DNA of 64,000 nucleotides from NCBI GenBank assembly GCA_964016885.1, contig OZ024740.1:301011786-301075785 (forward strand), given 5' to 3'. This DNA comes from Eledone cirrhosa (Eukaryota; Mollusca; Cephalopoda; Octopoda; Eledonidae). Shown here piece by piece: positions 10,409 to 23,040 of the stretch; position 1 is the stretch's first letter; each line of letters starts with the position of its first letter. The notes beneath the pieces are model-generated. The model was not told where the DNA came from. It searched no databases and was given only the letters and a program-made list of their open reading frames with translations. The translations under genes were made by a program, and so were the position numbers.

Positions 10409-11480
10409 TACTACATTCATTTTTATCTGTATCTTTCTATTTTGTCTTATTTCTCTGCCTGTTTCCCACGCTGTCCTCCCAGAATGGCATACTGCACTGA
10501 ACCTGCCTGCATTTGATTTCATTTGTTTTCGCATCACCGATATTTAGCTACGTTAAATATATTTCCCCTGTTATGTGCTTAGTCATAACATTTTGCATAT
10601 TTTTTCATTCTTTTAAAGATAATTCTTTCTCAATTGTAGACATTTTATATCGTATTTACATTCGAAAAAAATATGCCAAAACATTCTTTTGTCATTCTGT
10701 AAACTACGCTTTCCTTCGAAGCAGCCTGAACTTCCCTATTGATAGTGTTGGTAGGGATCACATTTTTTTTGGTACACTTTTATTTCGCTTATCTAAAGAC
10801 TTTTTCATATATTTTTCGAATTTTCCCCTTTGCTATTAACTAAACCATTATTAGGTGTTGTTACTCTAATTCAGGTACCAGGTGATGCATTAAAACCAGA
10901 TTGTTATGTGACCTATAATGTGCAGCTAATAGAGTGCGCATTGCTTTCCGCGTTTAACTGTTTATTTGTGTCTTAGATATATTTTTGTTGTTGTTTTGCT
11001 AACAAAAAGCATGCATATTGTTATTGTTAGACATCAGAAATATATCATCTTGAGGAGATTGATTTCTTTTATTATCACTCTCTCTCTCTTGTCGTAATTC
11101 TTCCTTCCTATCCCATCCTGCCCTCGAATAATAGCTCTCTGAATCCTTCTTCTTCTGCGTCCATTTCACCATTCCGAGAATAATATCCCCCTATTTCTCT
11201 GCGCATCCTAGCATTCTGTACTTAAATAACAGATCTTAAGATCTATATTTTCATATATTTCTGCACATATTGGGTCTATTTTTACATACAATTCTTTTCA
11301 TTATATCCGAACAGAATTTTCTAATTGTCTTTTGTAGATATATATATAATTTTTTTTCTGGCAGAAGCCTATACTTTGTTGATAATTTCGTTGGAAACCC
11401 AGATCCCTTGTTACTTCATTATTCTATTTAGTCGCATCTAGTATATAGACTTCTTACTTAGTTTATTCGCCCGTGGCTTG
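10409..11480. other. AT-rich DNA without a recognised gene
   Basis: A 108-residue frame (10,513-10,839) is hydrophobic and phenylalanine-rich with no family signature; I would not call it a gene. The minus strand beyond PLE-C may hold eroded continuation of that element, but I cannot show it. Confidence 0.35.
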
Positions 11481-11484
11481 AGTT

Positions 11485-11862
11485 TTATGAAATTACCAGA
11501 AGATCTGCGATTTGCGCGGAATCGGATGCTCCCATAGTGATATCAAAGTTTTTATCTCTATCTGAGCGGGTCCAATATTCGTTGTTGAAGTTAATATGAG
11601 TTCTTCTGGCTGTTAGTATTATATCTATTTCATCCGGGGTTATATCAGTAGGCTTATAAGCATATGAAAGAGCCTTATTTAGAAGGTTAGGTGTTATTGA
11701 AGAATAATAGCTAGTAATGTCCATCTGAACGAATATATTGTTTTTCTTATCTTCTATATGTTTGTACCATTCTATGACTTCGTTTGTATCTTTCCATAAG
11801 CTCAACTTAGATCTCAATTTAAGAGTGGGTAATATTCTATCTATGATGTTTTACTGATTAAT
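11485..11862 (-). mobile_element. PLE-C: Penelope-like RT palm fragment, reverse strand
   Basis: Read on the minus strand: IIDRILPTLKLRSKLSLWKD, then NEVIEWYKHI, NIFVQMDITSYYSSITPNLL (motif A region, with D-I-x-x-Y-Y-S), NKALSYA, EIDIILTARRT and FDITMGASDSAQIADLLV. This follows the PLE lineage whose RT reads 'F..FDI..FYPSI...LL..AL.FA', 'ARKS.L' and 'FDVTMGSYDGAE.CELVG'. The last block reads MGASDSAQ, so the conserved Y-D-G is degraded. The frame stops at 11,485 and the catalytic RDD-type region is missing. It is probably the same lineage as PLE-B and PLE-D, in the opposite orientation to PLE-B. Confidence 0.75.
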
Positions 11863-11879
11863 CCAATATCAGATCCTTC

Positions 11880-11955
11880 TACATATATTACCACTTATCT
11901 TCCCGACATATATTACCACTTATCCTTCTAGATATATTACCACTTATCTTCCCTC
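11880..11955. repeat. Short tandem array, three units of 25-26 bp
   Basis: The unit ATATATTACCACTTATC plus TTCCC or CTTCTAG appears three times from about 11,880. It lies just upstream (in minus-strand sense) of PLE-C. Confidence 0.85.
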
Positions 11956-12188
11956 TCTCTACATATCCTATCCCCGCGGCTCTCATTTACCGCTTTCCCT
12001 GATAAATTGTAGTATCATACATTTTAAAATCTCTAAGCAACGTTTTTCTTACTCTCACATTCTCTATTGAATTTATTACGTTTTCGCATTTTCTCATTAT
12101 TAGGGTATAAATGTTAAATTTTCTCTTAGGTTAATCACTACCTTGATTAATTCTTAACCATTTAACATCTCAGGGTATGTCATGTATC

Positions 12189-12245
12189 ATATTTTGTCTG
12201 ATGAGGACGTACTGTTGTACATTCGAAATATGTATAATAAAATGT
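12189..12245 (+). ncRNA. Hammerhead ribozyme candidate with intact core
   Basis: All conserved parts are present. CTGATGA lies at 12,198-12,204. Stem II (12,205-12,224) pairs GGACGTAC with GTACATTC around loop TGTT, seven of eight pairs, with a G-C closing pair. GAAA lies at 12,225-12,228. Stem III is AUA/UAU (12,228-12,230 with 12,233-12,235) with a two-base loop. A12,236 is the cleavage-site nucleotide. Stem I pairs 12,189-12,197 with 12,237-12,245, nine pairs including two G-U. Very short stem III is typical of hammerheads described in Penelope-like elements. It lies about 330 bp from PLE-C but on the other strand. No folding program was run. Confidence 0.7.
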
Positions 12246-12288
12246 AATTGATCAAAAAAACATCTATTTTATTAATATGTATATCCTA

Positions 12289-12297
<9 letters not shown>

Positions 12298-12340
<43 letters not shown>
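12298..12340. repeat. (TA)n microsatellite
   Basis: TA repeats with one CATA unit near the start. Confidence 0.95.
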
Positions 12341-12341
<1 letters not shown>

Positions 12342-12565
12342 TGGTAACACAACAGTTAGTTCACAATACCGAGAACAATTGATTCACCTTAGCGGATCCT
12401 CAGGTAGTAATGGTCATGGTTATACGGAATAGGAAGGACAACCGTTTCGTGAGAGCATCCCCGTTTAGCTTGGACACGTGTCTCCTACTATAGACAGGAT
12501 TTGACACATGTTTGTGAAAGAAATTTAGTTGATAGAAACTGCTTGAAGATTGCCGTATATACATC

Positions 12566-12603
<38 letters not shown>

Positions 12604-12831
12604 GGTGTGTGTAATTTAATTGTTTCTACTTTTGGCACAAGGTCAGTAATTATCCCATGGTATTACTGGTACCTTATTTTATCGACGCCATAAGCATAAA
12701 AGGCAAAGTTAACCTCGGCGGGATTTGAACTCAGATCATAAATGGCCGTAACTCTTTGCTGCAAAGCATGGCGTCACACCCTCTACCGATACTGCCAATC
12801 CACCGCCTTGTAGCGGTGTGTGTAATTTAAT
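12604..12831 (-). mobile_element. tRNA-derived SINE with a 17-bp target duplication
   Basis: The body is 12,621-12,814. On the minus strand it starts GGCGGTGGATTGGCAGTATC and has a Pol III B-box-like GAGTTCAAATCCCGCCGAGG (opposite 12,717-12,736), then AACTTTGCCTTTTATG and GTCGATAAAATAAGGTACC. This matches the tRNA-related SINEs familiar from octopus genomes. It is flanked by GGTGTGTGTAATTTAAT at 12,604-12,620 and 12,815-12,831, identical copies that are the target site duplication. The age is modest, since the duplication is still exact. Two relatives lie at 29,901 and 48,828. Confidence 0.85.
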
Positions 12832-13440
12832 GGTTCATGATTGTGTCCCTGTCATGTCTTATGACCCTGATACAATGCTTCGAGAAAACGATCGATACAA
12901 TAATATCAGTGCAATAACAAATATACTTTAAAAAATACTTGGAATGAAATGATCAAAAATAATTTTGTCTAACAAAATTGAAAATAGTTTTGAAAGCGAA
13001 ACCATGTCTTACGTTCAGATATACAGATACAAATGTTCTATTACCTTTACAGACAAGATCAAGCTTATTCAAGTTATATGTACATAGAAATACATTGGTA
13101 TACTTTCATTTGCGGAACTCGATAGTGACTAATTTAACGATTTTAGAGAAGCAGAAATGGTGTATCAAAAATAGAAGAAATATATACCTAAAATAAATAC
13201 ATTTAATTTCCCTCGTGTATATGTCTACCATATTCGTTAAATCATAAATTGCATTAATATTATTTAAATTTATTTTAACTGCTCGTTTTATTAAATGAAT
13301 AAATCACACGAAAATATAAACGGCAATGTAGATTTTGTGCAAACAATTAGAAGAGCGCTCTTTAAATATAATATACATTAATAACGTAATGCTATATATG
13401 TTCAATGCATATCTACGTGGAAAACATATATAAAAGGATT
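12832..13440. other. AT-rich DNA without a recognised feature
   Basis: The short open frame at 12,978-13,196 has no recognisable motif. Confidence 0.35.
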
Positions 13441-13700
13441 ATGATGATATGATAAGGATGATGATGATGGTGATGATATTGATGGCGATGGTGATGATGA
13501 TGTTCATGATCATGATGATAATGATGATGATGATGATGTTGATGATGATGATGGTGGTGGTGATGATGATGATGATGATTGTGTTGCTGTTGTTGCTGCT
13601 GATGATGATGAAGATGTTGACAATGATAATGGAGATGATGATGGTGATGGTGTTAATGATGATAATTAGGGACTGATGGTGATGCTAATGCTGTTGCAGC
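13441..13700 (+). repeat. (GAT)n trinucleotide repeat
   Basis: Imperfect GATGATGGT and TGCTGT units over about 250 bp. The methionine-rich frame across it is an artefact. Confidence 0.95.
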
Positions 13701-14342
13701 TTGTGATGGTGATATTACTAATAGGTAAAAGCTCATGGAAATATAATTAATTTACCTACTGATATAAACAGAAAATATTCAAACAAATATAGCAACGCTG
13801 CATTTATCAGAGGAATAGCAAATATATTGAAATTAATATTATTCTGATTATATACATGATAGTTTAGAAACGGTGATTATATGGTAACAGTTGATATATA
13901 TGAAAAAAAAACACTAACATTTTCGATTATACTTGCGTGAAAAATTACTTAAATAATTGAAATGAAATAGTGAAGGGAATATAAACAGTTACAGAAAACT
14001 GTTGTTTCAGTTATAGGAATAAATACCATTTAATTATAACTAAAATAACTATTATTTGGAATGCAATTAGCAAAGACAACAAACCAGTGTTAGAGTAATA
14101 ATGCAACAACAGATTAATGTACCTAAATGAAAAATAAAATTGAATATATAATCATGATACACCCTAAAATATAAATATGATAGACTGTGTATCCACACCA
14201 AATACGATCGTTGCTGTAGCATTGAAACAGAAATACAACATATACGCTTATGAATTAAATTTAATTTTACATAAGAATTGGGTTTTGTATTTTCTTCCTG
14301 TAAATAAAAAGAAATCTATGCTTATATATAATGTTTGATTTG
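13701..14342. other. AT-rich DNA without a recognised feature
   Basis: No repeat or coding signal is seen. Confidence 0.35.
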
Positions 14343-14490
14343 TTCCTTTCCGAATCCCCTTCGGGATATGCAATCTTAGGGCGTCCACCCGTACCACCCA
14401 GGACAGGCCGCAGGCCCATCTCCAGTTTTTACGCCAAGAAATGTAGACTGTAATTTATCTTTCCAGCATGTCCCTGTACTTAAAATTTTA
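14343..14490. other. GC-richer island, possible SINE fragment
   Basis: This segment (CCTTCGGGATATGC, GGGCGTCCACCCGTACC, GGACAGGCCGCAGGCCC) stands out from AT-rich surroundings. It may be part of an interspersed repeat. I could not find A and B boxes and do not recognise it. Confidence 0.2.
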
Positions 14491-14547
14491 ACTCGTCCCT
14501 AGTCATCACGCGCGAAGAATGATGCATATCTATAGAGTACATATTAT

Positions 14548-14700
14548 ACACACACACACACATACACACTCACACACACATACATCGCCCCACACACACA
14601 CACATATATATATATATATGTTCGTATATTTGTGTGTATGTGTGTTTGTGTGGGGATGTGTGTATGTGTTTGTGTGTTGTGTGTGTATTTGTATAATAGT
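14548..14700. repeat. CA, TA and GT compound microsatellite
   Basis: (CA)n is followed by a short TA run and then TGTGTG-rich sequence. The two halves can pair. Confidence 0.9.
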
Positions 14701-15239
14701 ATATATGTGATGCATGCATAAGTATATATCTGGGTGTGTGTTTTTATCTGAGCTAAGGAGCATGAGAATTCCATGCAATTTCATATAGAAATTATTGAAT
14801 ATACATCAAAAAGTCAAAATGAAATAAACAGTAAATATCTTACGATACGTTATGAATTTGTGTTTTGTAAAATATCAAACATAATTCAAATATAATAATT
14901 TTCTGGTGGAAAATTTAATACAAAAAAAATCATTATGAATATGTATGTCCATATATAAGAAATAAATATATATCTGATTCAGATATCACAAAGAGAAATT
15001 AATCAAATATAATATACAAGCGAAAACGCTGAATATATAACTGTCTTATGAATTCGATATATTAGGTATTAAATTGAACACACATGTTACAATGTAGGCA
15101 TACAACATATTCAATCACGAACCTTAACCCACATACACATATAACCAGAGTTATACATATTTGTAAATATATGTATGTGTCTATATTTACATACATGTAT
15201 ATATTGGGCTAGATTGAGATATATATTTATGACTATATT

Positions 15240-15515
15240 TGTATGTGTGTATGTGTGTGTGTGTGTTTGTGTGTCTGTATGTGTGTGTGTGTGTTTGTGT
15301 TTGTGTGTGTGTTTGTATGTCTGTATGTGTGTGTGTGTTTGTGTTTGTGTGTTTGTGTGTATGTATGTGTGTGTGTGTTTGTGTTTGTGTGTGCGTTTGT
15401 GTGTCGGTATGTGTGTGTGTTTGTATTTGTGTGTGTGTTTGTGTGTATGTATGTGTGTGTGTGTTTGTGTGTGTGTGTGTTTGTGTGTCTGTATGTGTGT
15501 GTGTGTTTGTGTTTG
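15240..15515 (+). repeat. GT-rich minisatellite with a period of 40-46 bp
   Basis: Within the GT repeat, marker words CTGTATG, ATGTATG or CGGTATG recur at 15,275, 15,321, 15,361, 15,405, 15,447 and 15,489, each followed by GTGTGTGTGTTTGTGT. It is therefore a higher-order array of about six units. Confidence 0.8.
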
Positions 15516-16080
15516 AAGTCACTGTCCTACATTTCCATATATTAATTTATTAAATAACGACCGTTATGTAAATTTCAGAAATGTTAGACAAATTTACGTA
15601 TGTTTAACATGTCATCTCCAGACAGGAATTAATATGGTATGGGATATTCAGACAACGAGAAATAATATGCTGAGTGTACAAAATTCGTTCAGCACATAGT
15701 AGTAATTTATATCAATTTCTCCATACATAGGCGATGACACAGGACCGAGACCTATGGCGTTACGCAGTAATAAAGGTAGACCCGACTTTCCAAGGGTACA
15801 AGCCAAAGCTGAAACATATAGACAGTATGACACCGCCCCGTCCCACTGTAAAGTGGTCATGTAGATGTCACGAAAGAAAATCATCCAGTGCAAAATCCAC
15901 GGTAAAAATCACACAGTACTCACGGCAAAATGAGTTTGGTGTTTTGAAGGGTATCCAGCTGTAGAAAACAAGCCAAAATAAGTTCTGTATGAGGAAGACA
16001 TGGTCCTCTGAATTGGCATTGCCCGCAACAGGACAACTAGTCTAACCCATGTTGGCGTGGAAGAATGGACGTAAAACGAT
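15516..16080. other. Unassigned stretch
   Basis: Frames on both strands (about 80 residues each) carry no recognised motif. The composition at 15,730-16,000 is more balanced than its surroundings and could be an old repeat. Confidence 0.3.
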
Positions 16081-16082
16081 GT

Positions 16083-16115
<33 letters not shown>

Positions 16116-16152
16116 GGAGGAGGAGGAGGAGGAGGAGGAGGAGGAGGAGGGG
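16081..16152 (+). repeat. (GAT)n then (GAG)n trinucleotide repeat
   Basis: ATGATG units change to GAGGAG units. Confidence 0.95.
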
Positions 16153-17004
16153 AGGACGATACAGAGCGCGTTTATAAAATGACAGTTCTCTAGTCGACTC
16201 GTGTATCAAGCCGATATGACGTATTATCTTTTTTGATGGGTTCATTCGTAGTCATGCACATACTGACAATTCCTCATTCCACCTACTAACGGGTCTAGCT
16301 ATCGAAACGGCTGACCTCTACTTAATGCACTAAACTTCGGACTAGACTAAAACTGAAACGAACAATCAAACATTTACAAATACCTATGTATCTCTAAAGA
16401 ATTACCTCCTTCACATCCTACCTAATCCTTTTTCTTAAATAAATTAAATATCATCCATCATGAATGACCTCCCGCTGCATATTAACTCTCTAAAAAGGGA
16501 AATCATATCAAACCCCAGTCCACCATTTGCCTCCATGATGGATCAAATAAGCACTCTTGCTATATTAACACATTTTGATCTGCTTATCTTCAAGAACTAT
16601 GCCTGTAAATAAATTTTTTTTTTCTTTTACATTGCCTTATTATGCTCCACATTAGGTCCCTTTTTTCTTTTTTCTCTTCACTTCATAAACCTTGTTTGTA
16701 AATAACATTATTCTTTCTGCACGATTTCTTTAACATGTCCAACACCACCATTCTACACAAATACATATTATTATCATTTGATAATGCATAAAAATGGTGA
16801 AACCGGTAATAGACAATTATTAAATATATAAATAAATAAATGAATGTCATTGTTAATTACTAAATATATCAACTAATACCTTAACACTTCACACAAAGAA
16901 AAATATTTCGTTTTAATCATTTTCTAACCCAGAAAAAAGAGAGAAACAAATAAAAAGGGAAAAAACAATATTTTTCTTCCTAATAATCGTCTTTTTCTCC
17001 CTGT
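16153..17004. other. AT-rich DNA without a recognised feature
   Basis: I see no gene or repeat. Confidence 0.35.
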
Positions 17005-17005
17005 T

Positions 17006-17104
17006 AGACCAAGGTTAACGTATGTTGATGCCCTAAGGACAGACACTGGTCTGTTGGAGACGCAGGACATGGATCTCGGGAATTTTACCCGCCTTAGATT
17101 AGAT
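17006..17104 (+). mobile_element. Short 3' tail of the LINE seen at 53,880-54,766
   Basis: This matches 54,625-54,766 almost base for base, starting AGACCAAGGTTAACGTATG, but lacks the 46 bp corresponding to 54,692-54,737. In the longer copy that segment is bounded by CATGG direct repeats, so the deletion probably arose by slippage or end-joining at this microhomology. The tail runs into AGATAGATA and then a GA tract. Confidence 0.85.
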
Positions 17105-17107
17105 AGA

Positions 17108-17143
17108 TATAGTGAGAGAGAGAAAGAAAGAGAGAGAGAGAGT

Positions 17144-17222
<79 letters not shown>
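17108..17222 (+). repeat. (GA)n microsatellite ending in poly-G
   Basis: About 110 bp of GA repeats adjoin the LINE tail. Confidence 0.95.
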
Positions 17223-17223
<1 letters not shown>

Positions 17224-18420
17224 AATTGGGTGTAATGTTTCTTGTGTTGAATAGGCTTGAAGGCCATAATCCATCATGAATAGAAATCCTTCTTAGAAAT
17301 ACCAAAATCTATTTTCTAACGGCACCAGCCGTCGCCCACTCTGTGATGAATGCCAGCAATCGAAATACATTGTTAATATGATAAAATTCTATTCATAAAG
17401 TATATCAGAAATATTAAAATAACAAAATAAACATGTAGTACTGCACAACTAACTTGAATTCTTACACTTATATTCACAAAAAATTTCTATTGTTTTCTTT
17501 TCTTCAAACCGAAAATATTAACGTTTCACTATAATGCCAAGCTGATATATAGATATTATCTACCAGAGAAAGGATCTGCACATAACATAAAACAAGTTTG
17601 TTGCGTATATCCATTTTTATCCCTTTTTACGTGACAATATAGCTGTTCACTTGATATAAGCCTTTTTCAACACTTGTATTTATTATGTAAATACGCATAT
17701 CCACCTAAACACACATATACACAGACGCTCATACATATACAGATGTATTCCTATATATAAAAATTATTCAGTGACATGAATTTTATTATTACAAAAATCC
17801 AGGATTTTTCAATATAGTTCTAACGTTTACGTTTTCAAATATATTTATGAACATATGGTTTATATTAAAGCTAAAATTTGTTTTTATCATTATCACACTT
17901 ATATACATACCTTTCAACATATACCATCATACCCGCGTGCACAAGCAAATTCACATGCAAATGCACATGCACATAAAATATATAAACACATATATACACA
18001 ACATAGATAAGAAATCACGATAAAATGTGAATTTCGTATTTATTTCTCCTTTCGTTATATACTTTGCTGAGGCATTTCCTGTTATATACAGGGCAGCAGA
18101 ATTTCCAAGAAAGAAGATTAACACTCGGAAACAGTTTCCAGATGAACGAATGCGTATATCAGGAAATGCTTTCAACAACTGTTATGTTCAGGAGAAATAC
18201 TTTTAGATGATTGGATAGAAAGTATGACATCATGCTGGTGACCTTGTTAGACTGTCTCGGCATGTGCCAACTCTTCATTCAGTTTACGACAGAAACAGTG
18301 GAGCGTCGATAAGTCATGCTGAAGAGGTTTTGACCTATATCATACATCTATAAAAAAAAACATTTGTACACGACAGAAGAATAAACTAATATGCACAACA
18401 AATACACAGACACAAGGACA
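17223..18420. other. AT-rich DNA without a recognised feature
   Basis: I see only short frames and scattered CA or CATA runs. Confidence 0.35.
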
Positions 18421-18735
<315 letters not shown>

Positions 18736-18754
18736 AATAGAGAGAAAGTATGGT

Positions 18755-18912
18755 GAGAATCCTGGTGGACCATAACGCACCAGAGTACTCGATACTTAGG
18801 GTAGTAGAGTGGGTAATAGGAAAAGAGTCAGGAACCCGACGGCTGAGCTTCGGATCTAGCTGGCGAAACGGCCGGAGTTCAGTCGTCGGGGTTCTGACAC
18901 TTTTCCTATATA
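18755..18912 (+). repeat. Copy of the 'CGACGGCTGAGC' interspersed repeat
   Basis: It contains GGTGGACCATAACGCACC, GGGTAGTAGAGTGGGTAATA and CCCGACGGCTGAGCTTCGG. In reverse complement the same words lie at about 51,720-51,815. It is flanked by GA and TA/GA microsatellites on both sides. Confidence 0.75.
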
Positions 18913-18985
18913 TATATAGAGAGAAATAGAGAGAGAGAGAGAGAGGGGGCTGAGAGAGAGAGTGCGAGAGAGGGAGAGAGAGAGA
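18913..18985 (+). repeat. (TA)n-(GA)n microsatellite
   Basis: A short TA run and interrupted GA repeats. Confidence 0.9.
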
Positions 18986-21900
18986 ATAAGGATATATGCG
19001 AAATTCAGTGATGTTAAATAATCCTAATAAAGCTGTGATACATATTTCAATGACGATCGTGTCTACCTGATTTCCGTGCACGTAATCGGTGACGCGTTAT
19101 CATCAGGCACCATCTTTATGTAATAAGGTTAGGTTTACGAGGAAATCTAAGTTAAAGACAAGAGAACGGACAGAAATGAAATTTGCATAGCTGGAGACCA
19201 TTGTCCGTGAACTGACTTCGCATTTTCTTCATTCTACATATAGTCCGTCATGGACTGACAAATCATATTTGAAAGAAAAAACTTGACCGTGAATGCTTGA
19301 ATGAAATTGCATCATTATTTATTGATTAATGCGTTGCATACGTAACGCCGTTTTGTAAACATGTTTACCGTAAGTATATATATGTGTGCGCGTGTTTGTA
19401 TATGTGTGGGGGGGGGTGTTTGCGTGAGTGGCTGTGTGTGTCTGTGTGTATACCGACCTTTTACTATATAAACCCGAGTTTGTTTGTGTGGATATACAAA
19501 CACAGGTAAACAAATATCCACGAACACACGCATTCGCACATTAATGTGTTGATTACATCCATGAATTTGGCCATTAATTTTCATTTTTTGTGAATAATAT
19601 TTCCTATAATTACTTTAAAATCCAATTTCAATTAGAATAATATTTGTTATTATTGATATTATTTATTTGAAATACTGGCGAAAAAGAGTTACAATGGAAG
19701 ATAATAATTAGCATGATATATTCCTCTTTGTACACAGAAATTTGGATGCAATTGCGGCCCGATATTTCAAGTTTTCATATTTTGTCAACCAATATCAGAT
19801 ACATACAATTATTTCACAAATTTAAGGCAAATTCAAAGCTCAAATGTGATTTTATAGTCCACAGCAAGTGAGGTAAAATGAAAGTTGAGAATTTAAACCA
19901 ATCAGTAAATTTCCGATCACAGTACGTTCACAATATCGCAGAGCATATATGAAATAAAAAAAAATATCTAGGATTATATTATATTAAATTGTTTAATTGA
20001 TCTACGAACGTTTCTATCATTACAGAAAATTGTTTAATTTTCCTCTAAACTGATTTTTTTCAGAATCCATTAAACAATGTAAATAACATATTTACAAAAT
20101 ACACGCTTACAAATATACCTGCAGCTGAGAGCTGTATACATACTAGTCTATTTATAATACAAAACCTTCTGCATTGTGTTTTATATGTGGCGTTCTGCTA
20201 GTTGAAGAAATAGTGTCTACGTGAAAAGCTTTTGATATGCTCTATTGAATAGAATAATTTGCAATATCGTTGATGCACTACAACATTTGCAACTCTAGTT
20301 CTATATTTGTATTACATGAAAAGCTGACAGAAAAACTGGCATTATGGGATAAAAACGCACATGCCCACATGGGCATCAGAGCGAATGCCTTCAGAAAGGA
20401 GAAAGCATGACTACCAATACCACATGCTAGAAAGAGCAGTCAATCACCATTACGCAACACGCAAAAGCCACACATAGAAGAAAACAACAACACATATCGA
20501 TTGATTCGACCGGCAAGAAATAACGGTCAACAGGTGTGTGTTAAGAAATTAATAAATGAATACATGCTTTCCAATATGTATGTGTATAATACATCATTTA
20601 TAATAAATGGTTTGAATAAAACGTAGGGATTATTTCAGGAAACATTTCGTACTCAAACAATCGAATCAAGCTCACATATTATATTCCTTAATAACATATT
20701 ACATGTGTGCATTACAGTAGAAAATATCGATTTAAATACGCGTTTATTAACATATTCCTTCCTACAATGCGCTCATCCAAACATACATTTTATCCCTACA
20801 ATCTCTTAAAATTCAACATAAACACATCAAACCTTCTACCTGCTAAGTTATTTTCCTGTAATGAAGTGATGTCTTATGATATTGCTGCTGGTCATATCTC
20901 TTTCTTTCCGAATCTTTAGAAAGTGATTTACTGGAGTTATGTTCTAATGCTTAATCGATATCATTCTTATATCCTCTTGATTCCTCCCATTGACGATTTA
21001 TCTTTCTAACAAATATGACTCCGGTTGATTTCGTTTTAATGCATCTTACTGTTAACCATTTAGCTTGAGGTCGTACATTGACACTGAGATTTAAGAGCCT
21101 TGTGTAGAAAATAAATTCGAATACATTATCAACTAGTACACTTCTAACATCACCTTACAAACAATATTCTGTTACATTAAATATAGACCTTCGTATCCTC
21201 TTCGTCTTCCTCATACATTATCATGTCATAGATGTGGCGTGTTCAATATGTACGTATCTTTCTCGTGACAGTGTGTCTGATGTTTGTATGCATGCCTGTG
21301 TGTTTGCATGAAAAAAAACATTGCGGGTATGAGTGTATATATGGATATATTTGTATACCTAGGCAGGTGTTTAAATATGTGTACAATTGTGAGTGTACAT
21401 TAAACCAAGTAACCAATATAGATATGAATAAGCACAGAAAGACCTATTGCGTTTTATTATAATTGATTCTGATCATAGCTAATAAACGAAGTGTCTAGTC
21501 GACTGAATATGCTAAATGGTATTAATAGAAATTGTTTCGAAATCCATGAAATATACGCAAATTCCTGAGAGAACATGTAGCAAGCTAACGTCATATTTCA
21601 CATTATATATGTCTGAATAATCAGCTTTACTTCTACGCCTCTTGTAAGCATTAATAATCCAGGAATAATATGGTGAACATTTATACTTTAGCTTTTGGAT
21701 CCGTTATTAGTTCAGGAGCGGTGGCAGACTTGTGGTTGATTGCGTGTTTTCACGTATATGATTCTTACAATTAATATCTAAGTTGGCCTTTGCAAAAGAT
21801 AGTTTCTGATTCTTACATTGTTTTATGAACCACATAGTTTTTCTTTTTTATGTCTGTTTCCTTCATCAGCTTATCAGTAATGGTTGTCAGTCCTATTGAC

Positions 21901-23040
21901 GATAGTAAATATTTTAGATGTTTAATGTATTGTGTTCTGTAATTGTATATATGCTTCTCCTCCACTCACAATATTGTAGAATTATTCGAGCCAAGCTGTA
22001 TATTCTAACCATATTGCATATAAAGATTGATCATTGTTTGCTTGCGTATTCCGAATATCATTCATTATGGATTTCATTCTAGCAAAGAAACTTTTTCCAG
22101 CTTCCTATCTATACATTAACGTTAAATCTTAAAATTTTAATTATTTAATCATTATCATAACAATGGATCAGTTATATTCTTGTTTCATTTCTAAATATAT
22201 AATGGTAAGTAGCATCTTATCTTTTTCATTTCTTTCGTCTTGTTTTTAATTCACGTATTTTGTTATTTGTATTTAACATGATATTGTCGAAAATTATAAT
22301 TTTAATATATTTAATGCTGTTATAATATTTCTTCTCTTCGGCATATCTTTTAGCTGCTGGTTAACCGGCGGTACAATATTGAAGAACTTTCCCGGATAAT
22401 TTGTACTTTTATAATAATGGTTATCATGTAATCAATGAAAGTCCCTCAACATTATACATGTTGTTATTGCATCCATCCATTTTAGATAATATGCATGGTC
22501 CTATATGGACCCATATCTCCCGAGGGAGTCGTAGTGGTGACTTATCGATATGTGGGGTTTTTCAGGGCATTATAATACCTGGCGACCCACATCCTCCCCA
22601 GGTCTTAATACAGCAGATTTAATCTACAAAGGATATACAGTAAGAGAGAAAGAGGAAATGAGAATGAGATATAGTGGATGAATCGACCCAAGTACTAAAG
22701 TAATACACTTTATTGAACTCGAATGGATGAAAGCTAACGTTGATATCTTTGAATAATATGGAGGATGTATAAACAATGAATGCACTACAGCTATTTTATT
22801 TATAAATGGGAATTCTTTCATTTTCACAAGCTGGATGATTTTCTACCAGTGATCAAGTATGTAACGTTTCGCAGTATTTTTCATTTTTCCACAATTATTT
22901 AAGTTATCGCATTTATGTTGGACTCCAGACAAATATTTTGATCGATTTAATCGAAACTAATTCTCTCCACAAAATATTGGACTTTATCTTATGTTAGAAA
23001 TAGTTATTGATATTACTTCTATTTTAAGTTTTGTTTTCGT
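18986..23040. other. Long AT-rich stretch without a recognised gene
   Basis: Frames here are short (mostly under 80 residues) and without motifs. A minus-strand CTGATGA (19,106-19,100) followed by GAAA (19,074-19,071) is one of the degenerate hammerhead-like words. A GT-rich patch lies at about 19,380-19,450. Nothing else is identified. Confidence 0.35.

Noticed and set aside
12717..12736. A tRNA gene at the B-box-like sequences (also 29,995, 48,930 and 61,741)
   Set aside because: The surrounding sequence does not fold as a complete cloverleaf by eye and each is part of a SINE body.
13449..13676. Methionine-rich frame
   Set aside because: It is produced by the (GAT)n trinucleotide repeat.
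15175..15553. Cysteine/valine-rich and histidine/threonine-rich frames on both strands
   Set aside because: Overlapping frames on both strands of a GT minisatellite; no gene.
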